Shown: positions 1 to 6,603, numbered from the stretch's first letter. The stretch: 7,732 bases of DNA from Planctomycetaceae bacterium (GCA_947459855.1 CANHFL010000037.1:1-7732); one strand, 5' to 3'. The notes: a model not told the origin generated them from the letters alone. Numbers and translations are program-made.

Positions 1-1
1 C

Positions 2-733
2 CCCGCCGCGATGTTCAACGGCATGGTCGCGCCGTTCGCGGGCTACGGCGTCGCGGGCGCCGTCTGGTACCAGGGCGAGAACAACGCTGCCAGCCAGGCG
101 CGGGCCGAGGAGTACCGAGCACTGCTCCCGCTGCTGGTTCGCAGCTGGCGGACCGCGTTCGGCCGGCCGGACATGCCGTTCGGCGTGGTGAGCCTGGCGG
201 CGTTCCGGCAGTTCACGCCGGACGAGCCGTGTTCGGGCATCTGGCCCACGCTCCGTGCCTCGCAGCTGGCCGCGGAGCAGGTGGTCCCGAACCTGGGCGT
301 GGTGACCACGATCGACGTCGGCGACGCGGACGACATCCACCCGCGCGACAAGCGCACCGTCGGCCAGCGGCTGGCGCACTGGGCCATGGCGAACGCCTAC
401 GGCAAGCCGCAGACGCCGTGGCGCGGGCCGCGCGCGAAGTCGGTGGCCCGGTCCGGCAGCGCGGTCGACATCGAGTTCGACGTGGAGGCCGGCAGGCTCG
501 GCACGCGCGACGGCAAGCCCGTCGGCGGGATCGTGCTGGTGGACGCGGACGGCAAGGCGACGTGGGCGACCGCCGAGGTGCTGGGCAGCAACCGCCTGCA
601 CGTCCCGGTGCCGGCCGGGATGAAGCCCGCCTTCGTGCGATACGCGTGGCAGGACAACCCCGCCAACGCGAACCTGGCCGACACGGCGAGCGGACTGCCT
701 GCGCACCCGTTCGAGGCGAAGGTGCCGGAATGA
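2..733 (+). CDS. Sialate O-acetylesterase-type SASA hydrolase, C-terminal part (5' partial)
   Basis: Carbohydrate esterase of the SGNH/SASA type; family members remove O-acetyl groups from sialic acids or related acetylated sugars, usually in the periplasm or outside the cell. The reading frame is open to the left edge, so the ATG at position 11 is probably internal. Visible evidence, counting from that Met: the family block WYQGENN at residues 19-25, and DDIHPRDK at 107-114, where His110 and the Asp three residues before it (Asp107) should be part of the catalytic triad. The catalytic Ser block expected near the N-terminus lies outside the window. A beta-rich C-terminal region ends in the typical VRYAWQDNP and GLPAHPF motifs (about residues 211-234). 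The stop overlaps the next start, so the two genes are probably co-translated. Family assignment is firm; the sugar substrate is unknown, and a plant-type xylan or other acetyl-esterase role is possible. Confidence 0.9.
   Translation, partial: PAAMFNGMVAPFAGYGVAGAVWYQGENNAASQARAEEYRALLPLLVRSWRTAFGRPDMPFGVVSLAAFRQFTPDEPCSGIWPTLRASQLAAEQVVPNLGVVTTIDVGDADDIHPRDKRTVGQRLAHWAMANAYGKPQTPWRGPRAKSVARSGSAVDIEFDVEAGRLGTRDGKPVGGIVLVDADGKATWATAEVLGSNRLHVPVPAGMKPAFVRYAWQDNPANANLADTASGLPAHPFEAKVPE
713..722 (+). promoter_or_regulatory. Ribosome binding site for the four-helix membrane protein
   Basis: GAGGCGAAGG lies inside the last codons of the esterase, with the GAAGG core seven bases before the ATG at 730. 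Together with the ATGA stop/start overlap it decides the start and indicates translational coupling. Confidence 0.55.
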
Positions 734-1248
734 CGACCGACCTGACCACCGACACCGCTGCCGTGCCGATCTGGCGGATGATCGGCGGATCCGCCCTTGG
801 CTACGCCGTCTCCACGCTGATCGTGGTGATCACCACGGTGGTCCTTGCCGGGGTGCTTGGTCCCGACGGCGTGTTCGAGCCGGGAACCTACCGGAGCAAG
901 CCCGATTTCGAGTACATGAACCTCGGTGCCGGCTTCGCGGCGGCGGCGATCGGTGGTGCCGTGGCATGGGCGATGGGTCGCCGCATCGGCGTCGCGATCA
1001 TGCTGGTGGCGATCCTGGTCGGCGGCATGCTCAGCGGCATCATGGCCCTGCGCACGCAGTCCGAGCGCACCGAGCCGTACGAGCCGCGACCCGAGGGAAG
1101 CTGGGTGGTGGCGATGGAGCGCGCCGAGGCGAACTCGCAGCGCAGCGCCACCTACCTGCTCGGCATGCCCGTCGCGGGCGCACTGGGGGTGCTTGCAGGT
1201 GCGTTCGCCGTGTCGCGCGTCAGCCGGCCGAAGGCTCCGCAGGCGTGA
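730..1248 (+). CDS. Small four-helix inner-membrane protein of unknown function
   Basis: 172-aa hydrophobic protein that I do not recognise. It has four likely membrane segments at about residues 17-44, 64-82, 86-107 and 140-163, joined by an Ala/Gly-rich helix pair in the middle. Two longer loops lie between segments 1 and 2 (about 45-62, rich in charged and aromatic residues) and between 3 and 4 (about 108-138, with an acidic/Pro-rich ERTEPYEPRPEG stretch). The N-terminus (1-15) is polar and Thr-rich, and the C-terminus ends in a basic Arg/Lys tail that is probably cytoplasmic. The start at 730 is supported by the ATGA overlap with the esterase stop and by GAAGG seven bases upstream. A longer open frame continues upstream to 229, but it is an out-of-frame shadow of the esterase. 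Co-translation suggests a link to the esterase. No enzymatic motif is visible. Confidence 0.82.
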   Translation: MTTDLTTDTAAVPIWRMIGGSALGYAVSTLIVVITTVVLAGVLGPDGVFEPGTYRSKPDFEYMNLGAGFAAAAIGGAVAWAMGRRIGVAIMLVAILVGGMLSGIMALRTQSERTEPYEPRPEGSWVVAMERAEANSQRSATYLLGMPVAGALGVLAGAFAVSRVSRPKAPQA

Positions 1249-2800
1249 CGCCCGCGCCGCCGCCCGGCGGGAGCACCCGACCAGGGGGCATCATCCGACG
1301 CACCACGACGAACGCGCAGAGCGTGCCGATCGCCGCCGCGACGTAGCCGACGGCGAACGATCCCGCGACGATCTCGCGCATCTCGGCGAGCTGCGGGTGG
1401 TTCCGCGCACGTTCCAGCGCCTGTGCGTCGTCGGAGCGAAGCCCCTCGCGCGTGGCGACGAAGTCGGTGTGCGAGATCGATGGGTGCGCGCGCTCGAGCG
1501 CCCCCTGGGCGAGGGCCACGCATGCCGCGATCAGCGCCACGCCAAGGCTGCCACCGACCTGGCGAAGCGTCTGCACCAGCCCGGAGAGCTGGCCGCGGTC
1601 CGCATGCGGCACACGGCTCAGGCTGTCGGTGTTGGTCGGGCTCATCGTGAACGCGATTCCGGTGCCAAGAACCGCCATGCCCACCGCCATCACGGGGTAC
1701 TGCTGCCGCCACACGCCCCAAGCCTGCACCAGCAGGCCGATGGTGCTCAGCGCGGTGCCCCACGACGCGGGGCCGCGGACGCCCGCGCGGTCGTACCAGC
1801 GACCGGCCACGTGCACCACTAGGATCACGGGGGCCAGCATCGGCAGCAGCGAGACGCCCGCCTCGAAAGGCCTGAATCCCAGCACCTCCTGCGCGTAAAC
1901 GCTGCCGGCCAGCACCAGCCCGGTCATCGCGAACTGCATGCAAGCGATCACGAACGCGTCGGCGAAGATCGCGCGGTCCGCGAAGAGGTGAAGCTTGAGG
2001 AGCGGCGCGCTCGAGCGCCACTGCCGGCGCACGAACGCGACCAGGATCGCGAAGCCGACGCCGAGCGCCGCGAGCACCACGGCATCCAGCCGCAGCGCCC
2101 GTCCCGCGTCGCGCACCTCGCCCAGCGACTGCAGTCCCCACACGAACAGCGGCAGGCCGGCCAGCAGCATCCCGCCGCCCGTCCAGTCGATCCGCCGGTC
2201 CGGCGTGCGCGCGTCGCGCGGCTTCGCCACCTGCGTCATCACCATCGCCGCCGCCGCCACGGGGACGTTCAGCCAGAACACCCAGCGCCAGCCGATGGAC
2301 TGCACGATCACGCCGCCCAGCGCGGGCCCGATGGCCATGAACAGCAGGGGAATTCCGACGTACACGGCCATCGCCTTGCCGCGCTCGCCGGGCGCGAACG
2401 CGCCGACCACCAGCGCGCTGGACGCCGGCTGCATCAGGCACGCCGAGACGCCCTGCAGCACGCGGCCCAGGATCAGCGTCGTGCCGTCGGTTGCGAAGCC
2501 GCACAGGACGCTCGCGCCCGCGAAACCCGCGACGCCCGCGATAAACGCCGGCACCTTGCCGACCAGGTCGCCGATGCGGCCGCCGAGCGCCATGAGCGAG
2601 GCCAGCGTCAGCAGGTAGCTGGTGACGACCCATGCCTGGCCGGCCTGCCCCATGTCCAGCGAACGGCCGATCGACGGCAGCGCGATCGCGACCACCGTCA
2701 TGTCGACGAAGATCATCGCCAGGCTTCCGGTCATGGCGAAAAGCACCAGCCACTTGCGCTGCTGGGTGCCGTGGTCGTCGCCGTGCGCGTGCGTGTTCAT
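1220..2800 (-). CDS. MFS drug/metabolite exporter, DHA2 (EmrB/QacA-like, 14-TM) family
   Basis: Proton-driven inner-membrane efflux transporter, 526 aa, normal for 14-helix DHA2 members. Visible signatures: the TM1 motif FVDMTVVAIALPSIG (31-45), SYLLT (61-65), motif A GGRIGDLVGK (73-82) between TM2 and TM3, and motif C GPALGG (158-163) in TM5 followed by the family block GWRWVFWLNVP (170-180). Further hydrophobic segments run to about residue 500, followed by a Pro/Gly-rich tail. The N-terminal cytoplasmic segment carries an unusual HAHGDDH stretch (4-10). GGAAA lies five bases before the ATG. The gene starts 22 bases after the EboB-like stop, so it is probably the last gene of that operon. 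Its 3' end overlaps the convergent membrane-protein gene by 29 bp. The family is certain; the substrate cannot be inferred, though the ebo neighbours favour a metabolite over an external drug. Confidence 0.95.
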   Translation of the reverse strand: MNTHAHGDDHGTQQRKWLVLFAMTGSLAMIFVDMTVVAIALPSIGRSLDMGQAGQAWVVTSYLLTLASLMALGGRIGDLVGKVPAFIAGVAGFAGASVLCGFATDGTTLILGRVLQGVSACLMQPASSALVVGAFAPGERGKAMAVYVGIPLLFMAIGPALGGVIVQSIGWRWVFWLNVPVAAAAMVMTQVAKPRDARTPDRRIDWTGGGMLLAGLPLFVWGLQSLGEVRDAGRALRLDAVVLAALGVGFAILVAFVRRQWRSSAPLLKLHLFADRAIFADAFVIACMQFAMTGLVLAGSVYAQEVLGFRPFEAGVSLLPMLAPVILVVHVAGRWYDRAGVRGPASWGTALSTIGLLVQAWGVWRQQYPVMAVGMAVLGTGIAFTMSPTNTDSLSRVPHADRGQLSGLVQTLRQVGGSLGVALIAACVALAQGALERAHPSISHTDFVATREGLRSDDAQALERARNHPQLAEMREIVAGSFAVGYVAAAIGTLCAFVVVRRMMPPGRVLPPGGGAGVTPAEPSAG

Positions 2801-2805
2801 GGTGG

Positions 2806-2810
2806 TTTCC
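2806..2810 (-). promoter_or_regulatory. Ribosome binding site for the MFS exporter
   Basis: GGAAA on the - strand, five bases before the ATG at 2800, in the 22-base gap after the EboB-like stop codon. No promoter-like element is visible in this gap, in keeping with read-through from the gene upstream. Confidence 0.45.
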
Positions 2811-2822
2811 GCGGTGGCGGCC

Positions 2823-3656
2823 TCAGCGCGTGACGTCGGGTGCCGTGGGACGCAGGGGCTCGGCGCTGAAGCGCCCCGACTGCGAGAGGAAGCGCTGCGG
2901 GTTGGCGAAGGTCACCTTGCGGACCAGGTCCTCCAGGTGCCCGCGGCGGCGCATCTCCATCTGCGCCTTCGGCACGGCCAGCGGGTCGCTGTGGCCCCAG
3001 TCGCCGGCGCTGTTCATCCAGATCCGCTCGCTGCCGTAGCACTCGATGATGTCCACCGCGCGCTGCGGCGTGCACTTCGTGTCCGGGTAGAGCGTCATGC
3101 CGCACCAGAAGCCGCGGTCGAGCACGTGCTTCGCGGTGTGTTCCTCGACGTGGTCGATCAGCACCCGGCCCGGATCAAGCTTCGGGAACCGCTTGATCGC
3201 GTCCATGATGAGGCGCGTGCCCTTCAGCTTGTCCTCCAGGTGCGGCGTGTGCACCAGCACCAGCAGGCCGTGGTCGCTGGCCAGCTGCAGGTGCGCCTCG
3301 AGGATCGCCAGCTCGTTGCGGCTGTTCTTGTTCAGGCCGATCTCGCCGATGCCCAGGACGTTCTGCTTCTCCAGGAACCCCGGGATCAGCGCGATCACCT
3401 CGCGCGCGAAGACCGGGTCCTCGGCCTCCTTCGGGTTGATGCAGAGCCACGTGTGGTGGCGGATGCCGTACTGCGCGGCGCGGCGCGGCTCGAAGTCCGT
3501 CAGCTGCCGGAAGTAGTCGAAGAAGCCCTGCGCGGTCGAGCGGTCGTAGCCGGCCCAGAACGCGGGCTCGGTGATCGCGACGCAGCCGGCGCGCGCCATG
3601 CGGACGTAGTCGTCCGTGGTGCGGCTGACCATGTGGACGTGCGGGTCGATGTACAT
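2823..3656 (-). CDS. eboB: EboB-type TatD family metal-dependent hydrolase
   Basis: Amidohydrolase-fold TIM-barrel protein of 277 aa. It differs from housekeeping TatD nucleases and matches the EboB group as I remember it: the N-terminus [17 protein letters not shown], the EPAFW block (30-34), GIRHH (64-68) and INPKEA (73-78). Likely metal ligands are His6 and His8 (HxH), Glu105 in GIGEIGL, His136 in LVHTPH, His169 in LIDHVEE, and Asp219 in [15 protein letters not shown], where classical TatD has ETDSP. EboB belongs to the conserved ebo cluster, linked in cyanobacteria to moving the scytonemin monomer to the periplasm; its reaction is unknown. The gene begins two bases after the stop of the small upstream gene, with GGAAGG inside that gene's last codons, and is followed by the MFS exporter. 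TatD-like assignment is certain; the EboB subtype is very likely. Confidence 0.93.
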   Translation of the reverse strand: MYIDPHVHMVSRTTDDYVRMARAGCVAITEPAFWAGYDRSTAQGFFDYFRQLTDFEPRRAAQYGIRHHTWLCINPKEAEDPVFAREVIALIPGFLEKQNVLGIGEIGLNKNSRNELAILEAHLQLASDHGLLVLVHTPHLEDKLKGTRLIMDAIKRFPKLDPGRVLIDHVEEHTAKHVLDRGFWCGMTLYPDTKCTPQRAVDIIECYGSERIWMNSAGDWGHSDPLAVPKAQMEMRRRGHLEDLVRKVTFANPQRFLSQSGRFSAEPLRPTAPDVTR

Positions 3657-3658
3657 GG

Positions 3659-3973
3659 TCAGGCCTTCCCCGCCGCGGGGTCGTGCGCGCCGGTCGCGCC
3701 CTTCATGCCGGCCTTCGCGATGGGTTCGGTGGAGGGGTCGCTGAGCAGCTCGAGGATGCGCCGCGCGCGCTCGGGGCGGCCGTCCTGCAGGACCGCGACG
3801 CCTGCGCGGAACGCGCGCATCCGGAAGTCGTCCTCACCGCCGCCGGCGCGGTCGACACGGTCCAGGAAGGCCGCGAGGTCCAGGAGCCGCGCGCGGTGCT
3901 CCATGAAGTAGGCGTCGACCACCTGCGCGCGGGAGAGGGGGCAGCCGGGGGATGCGGGCGCGGCGTCTGGCAT
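3659..3973 (-). CDS. Small protein of unknown function coupled to the EboB-like gene
   Basis: Probable 104-aa protein (106 aa if the ATG at 3979 is used). I do not recognise the family. It appears soluble, with a Pro/Ala-rich first 12 residues and then helix-rich sequence: a first block around [21 protein letters not shown], a second around [15 protein letters not shown], and a third around [19 protein letters not shown], ending in a Gly/Ala-rich tail. There is no signal peptide, membrane segment or catalytic motif. The open frame extends upstream to 4141, but that part is Ser/Arg-rich and lies antisense to the divergent peptidase, so it is rejected. The stop is two bases before the EboB-like start, indicating one operon. 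It occupies the place EboA has in canonical clusters but looks too short to be typical EboA. It may be an accessory subunit; function is not assigned. Confidence 0.78.
   Translation of the reverse strand: MPDAAPASPGCPLSRAQVVDAYFMEHRARLLDLAAFLDRVDRAGGGEDDFRMRAFRAGVAVLQDGRPERARRILELLSDPSTEPIAKAGMKGATGAHDPAAGKA
3664..3669 (-). promoter_or_regulatory. Ribosome binding site for the EboB-like gene
   Basis: GGAAGG on the - strand lies seven bases before the ATG at 3656 and inside the 3' end of the small upstream gene, supporting both the chosen start and translational coupling. Confidence 0.6.
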
Positions 3974-3980
3974 GGCCATG

Positions 3981-3986
3981 ATCGTA
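3981..3986 (-). promoter_or_regulatory. Candidate -10 element for the small protein–EboB–MFS operon, possibly leaderless
   Basis: TACGAT (TANNNT type, four of six matches to TATAAT) lies one base before the ATG at 3979 and seven before the ATG at 3973. No Shine-Dalgarno sequence precedes either codon. The spacing would put the transcript start almost at the 3973 ATG, which is why that start is preferred. No convincing -35 is visible. Confidence 0.3.
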
Positions 3987-3998
3987 GATCGGCAGGGG

Positions 3999-4004
3999 TA
4001 CCCT
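3999..4004 (+). promoter_or_regulatory. Candidate -10 element for the secreted peptidase gene, possibly leaderless
   Basis: TACCCT (TANNNT type) lies six bases before the ATG at 4011. An AGGGG at 3994-3998 is twelve bases from the start, too far for a good ribosome binding site, so a leaderless transcript is possible. It is back-to-back with the candidate element of the divergent operon. No clear -35 is seen. Confidence 0.25.
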
Positions 4005-4010
4005 CCCCGC

Positions 4011-5435
4011 ATGATCCTGCGGTGCGCGGTCGTGCTGGCCATCATGGTGATCCTCTCCGCGCTGCGGCCCGCGGCGGCGGACGGTGCGCTGCGCGCCGTC
4101 GTCGATCCGCGCGTGGACTTCCTGGCGGCGGTCGCGCGCAACGCCGGGTTCGAGGAATACCGCTCGCCTCAGGCCGCTTCGCCCTACGCCGGGCGCGTGG
4201 ACGCGCTGCTGAAGCCACACCTGGCGCACCCGGCGTTCGACCGCATGCGCGCGATGCGCAAGGACCGCGGCCTGAGCTACGACGCGGTGATGAGCCTGGC
4301 GGTGCACGTGACCGACCCGCCCGGGCTGGCGGAGCGCGTGGACTTCGCCGCCTCGCCGGCGCGGCTCGACAGACGACTGGTCCCGGACGAGACGCGCGCA
4401 CTGCTGGTGCAGCTGCGCGACCTGGCCACCGTGTGTGGCTGGGCGGCATTCTGGACGCGCGAACGGCCCGTCCACGACGCCGGCGCCGCGCAGCTTGCCG
4501 CGGCGGTGGGGAAGCACGACCTGGTGGCGTGGTACGAGCGCGCGCTCGGCGTGAGGCCCGGCGCGGACTACGTGCTGGTCGCGGGGTTGCTGACCGGCGA
4601 GAACAACTTCGGCGTGGGCGTCGATTTCCCGGATGGCCGCACGCCCGAGATCCGCCCGGTCATCGGCTGCGGTGCGTGGGATGCGCAGGGAATGCCGGTC
4701 TACACGGCCACCGACGGCCTCACGGGCCTGGTCGCGCACGAGCTGTGCCATTCGTTCGCGAACCCGGTGGTCGACCGGAACCTGGAGGCGCTGCGACCGG
4801 CCGGCGAGCGCCCGTTCGCCATCAGCGCCGACCGCATGCGCGCGCAGGCGTACGGCGACTGGAAGACGACCATGTACGAGACGCTGGTGCGCGCCTGCAC
4901 CGTCCGGTGCCTGGCCGAGCAGGTGGGCGACGAGGCCGCCGCGATGCGCGCCCAGAACGACGCGGCCCGCGGGTTCCTCTGGGTGCCGGCACTGGCAGAC
5001 GCGCTTGCTCGCCCATTGCACGACCACCCGGCCGGGCAGACGCTGGACACGCTCGTGCCCACGATCGCCGAGACGCTGGGGCGCGAGGCCACGCGCATCG
5101 AGCAGGAGGACGCGAAGCGGCCCAAGCTCACGGAGACCGTGCCGGCGGACGGTGCGCGCGACGTCGCGCCCGGACCGATCGAGCTGGTGCTGCGCTTCGA
5201 CCGCCCGATGCGGACGGACTCGTACAGCGTGACGGGCTCGAAGGACAACGTCCCCGCGGGCCTGAAGCTGAAGGAGGTCCGCGACGACGGGCGGACGTTC
5301 GTCTTCACTGGCACCGTCGAGGCCGGTCGCGCCTACGTCGTCGGCATCAACGGCGGCGGGCGCAGCGGCTTCCGCACGGCGGAAGGCGTCGCCGCGCTTC
5401 CCGTGCAGGTGCGCTTCACGACGCGCGCGAAGTGA
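4011..5435 (+). CDS. Secreted putative zinc metallopeptidase (DUF4932-like) with C-terminal Ig-like domain
   Basis: 474-aa exported protein. Residues 1-24 form a signal peptide (hydrophobic stretch MILRCAVVLAIMVILSALRP, cleavage probably after PAAA), which is why the ATG at 4011 is chosen over an in-frame ATG at 3972. The middle region has the zincin motif HELCHSF (His243, Glu244, His247). A likely third ligand is Glu290 in MYETLVRA, the ExxxRA arrangement I associate with DUF4932 proteins. From about 371 to 472 lies a bacterial Ig-like domain of the SbsA/Big_5 type, opening with TVPADGARDV and followed by LRFDRPM. Several Cys residues (142, 220, 246, 296, 300) could form disulfides; Cys246 sits inside the motif. 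Likely periplasmic or secreted; the substrate is unknown. It is divergent from the ebo-like operon and converges on eboD with a 20 bp overlap. Metallopeptidase activity is inferred from the motif alone. Confidence 0.88.
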   Translation: MILRCAVVLAIMVILSALRPAAADGALRAVVDPRVDFLAAVARNAGFEEYRSPQAASPYAGRVDALLKPHLAHPAFDRMRAMRKDRGLSYDAVMSLAVHVTDPPGLAERVDFAASPARLDRRLVPDETRALLVQLRDLATVCGWAAFWTRERPVHDAGAAQLAAAVGKHDLVAWYERALGVRPGADYVLVAGLLTGENNFGVGVDFPDGRTPEIRPVIGCGAWDAQGMPVYTATDGLTGLVAHELCHSFANPVVDRNLEALRPAGERPFAISADRMRAQAYGDWKTTMYETLVRACTVRCLAEQVGDEAAAMRAQNDAARGFLWVPALADALARPLHDHPAGQTLDTLVPTIAETLGREATRIEQEDAKRPKLTETVPADGARDVAPGPIELVLRFDRPMRTDSYSVTGSKDNVPAGLKLKEVRDDGRTFVFTGTVEAGRAYVVGINGGGRSGFRTAEGVAALPVQVRFTTRAK

Positions 5436-6582
5436 CCGCCACCGCGTCGCGCAGCGTCGCGGCGTCCATCGCGTGCACGTCCACCGGGTCGCCGATGCCG
5501 CGCAGGAGCGTCAGCGTCAGGCGCCCGCCCAGGTGCTCGCGGAACTCCTCCAGCCCGGCCGCCACCGTGTCCAGGTCCGCCAGCAGCGCATGCGTGAGCG
5601 GCAGGCCCAGCGCACGAAGCGTGGCATGCACGCGGTCGGCGTCCGCCTGGGGCAGCATGCCGGCGCAGGCGGCGTACTGGGTGTCGACCGCCACGCCGAT
5701 CGCCACGGCCTGCCCGTGCGGCAGTTCGCCGTCGGTCAGGCCCTCCAGCCGGTGCGCCAGCCAGTGGCCGTAGTCCAGCGGGCGGGCGCTGCGCGTCTCG
5801 AACGGGTCGCCGCCCAGCATGATGTGGCGGTAGTGCAGCTCGGCGCTGCGGCGGATCACGGGGCGAGCGGCGTCCATGCTGCGCGCGCGGATCGCGGCGG
5901 CGTCGCGCTCGATCGCCGCGAAGAACGCCGGGTCGCGCAGCAGCGCGATCTTGACGGCCTCGCTGAAGCCGCCGCACCACGACCAGTCGGGGCTGGATGC
6001 CAGGAAGGCCTCGTCGCACACCACCGCGTGCGGCACGGCAAAGGTGCCGATGAAGTTCTTCTTGCGGCCCAGGTTGATGCCGTTCTTGACGGCCATCCCG
6101 GAATCGTCGTGGCCGAGCGTGGTGGTGGGCATCCGCACCAGCCGGCAGCCGCGGTGCGCGATCGCGGTCGCGTAGCCCACCGCGTCCAGCACCGCGCCAC
6201 CGCCGATCGCCAGCACGTAGCTCTGCCGGTCGATGCGGTGCGCGTCGATGGCGTGGATCACCTGGTCGACCACGGCATGCGACCGCTTGCAGCGCTCGCC
6301 GCCTGGAACCTGCTGGAACAGCGCCGGTTCCGGCATGCCGGGGAACGCCGCGAGATAGGCGTGCAGCTGGGCCCCCAGCGCCGGATGCGCGGCGGCGACG
6401 CCGGAGTCGACGAACGCCACCAGCCGGCGCGGCGCGGCGGCGGAGGGATCCACCAGCACCGACGCAAGCGCCGGGTTCGACGTGCCGAACGCGCCCGACG
6501 TGAACAGCACCCGGTGCCGCAACGGCAGCGAGGCGGGTGAGTCGAACGTCAGCGGAGCGGAGGGCGCTTCCATCGGGGCCAT
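5416..6582 (-). CDS. eboD: EboD-type 3-dehydroquinate synthase-like enzyme
   Basis: 388-aa member of the sugar-phosphate cyclase / dehydroquinate synthase superfamily. NAD-binding GGGAVLD is at 127-133; the superfamily block runs from PTTTLGHDDSG (152-162) through VKNG and KKNFIGTF. Predicted metal ligands are Glu208 (GFSEAVK), His273 (LDYGHW) and His289 (PHGQAVAIG); the 16-residue gap between the two His equals that in AroB. It departs from AroB at DYGHWLAHRLE, where AroB has an NFGHT/GHAIE form, and it ends with the EboD-like GLEEFREHLGGRLTLTLLRGIG block (343-364). EboD is the cyclase-like enzyme of the ebo cluster; its true substrate is not known. The gene stands alone here, convergent with the peptidase. 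The start could be the ATG at 6582 or the one at 6573. A valiolone-type cyclase is the main alternative. Confidence 0.93.
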   Translation of the reverse strand: MAPMEAPSAPLTFDSPASLPLRHRVLFTSGAFGTSNPALASVLVDPSAAAPRRLVAFVDSGVAAAHPALGAQLHAYLAAFPGMPEPALFQQVPGGERCKRSHAVVDQVIHAIDAHRIDRQSYVLAIGGGAVLDAVGYATAIAHRGCRLVRMPTTTLGHDDSGMAVKNGINLGRKKNFIGTFAVPHAVVCDEAFLASSPDWSWCGGFSEAVKIALLRDPAFFAAIERDAAAIRARSMDAARPVIRRSAELHYRHIMLGGDPFETRSARPLDYGHWLAHRLEGLTDGELPHGQAVAIGVAVDTQYAACAGMLPQADADRVHATLRALGLPLTHALLADLDTVAAGLEEFREHLGGRLTLTLLRGIGDPVDVHAMDAATLRDAVAVTSRAS

Positions 6583-6584
6583 GG

Positions 6585-6590
6585 ATCGTA
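6585..6590 (-). promoter_or_regulatory. Candidate -10 element for eboD
   Basis: TACGAT, the same hexamer as before the small-protein operon, here two bases before the ATG at 6582 and eleven before the ATG at 6573. No Shine-Dalgarno sequence precedes either start. If it is a true -10, the 6573 start with a leader of a few bases fits best. No -35 is visible. Confidence 0.25.
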
Positions 6591-6603
6591 CGGAGGAAAC
6601 GGA

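Noticed and set aside
229..729. Upstream extension of the four-helix membrane protein frame
   Set aside because: This part is Arg/Gly/Ala-rich and overlaps conserved esterase sequence in another frame; the membrane protein starts at the coupled ATG at 730.
1152..2753. Long open frame (533 codons) on the - strand, overlapping the MFS gene
   Set aside because: It is a shifted frame of the MFS gene. Its protein is Arg/Gly/Ala-rich with no hydrophobic segments, as expected for shadow frames at high GC.
2622..3911. Open + strand frame (429 codons) antisense to the EboB-like gene
   Set aside because: No recognisable motif and a composition like other shadow frames; the opposite strand holds a fully conserved TatD-like protein.
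3974..4141. N-terminal extension of the small protein upstream of 3979
   Set aside because: Ser/Arg-rich and antisense to the signal peptide of the divergent peptidase; it would also cross both candidate promoters.
5419..5455. Possible hairpin (GACGCG with CGCGTC) at the peptidase/eboD junction
   Set aside because: The stem is only six bases around a loop of about 17, inside coding sequence; such pairs are expected by chance at this GC content.
3683..5773. Long open frame (696 codons) on the + strand spanning the small gene, peptidase and part of eboD
   Set aside because: Arg/Ala/Gly-rich translation with no domains, out of frame with the peptidase that carries a signal peptide and HELCH motif; it runs antisense through two other genes.
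5416..6582. Housekeeping shikimate-pathway aroB
   Set aside because: The NFGHT-type block is replaced, the C-terminal block is EboD-like, and no aroK or other shikimate gene is adjacent.
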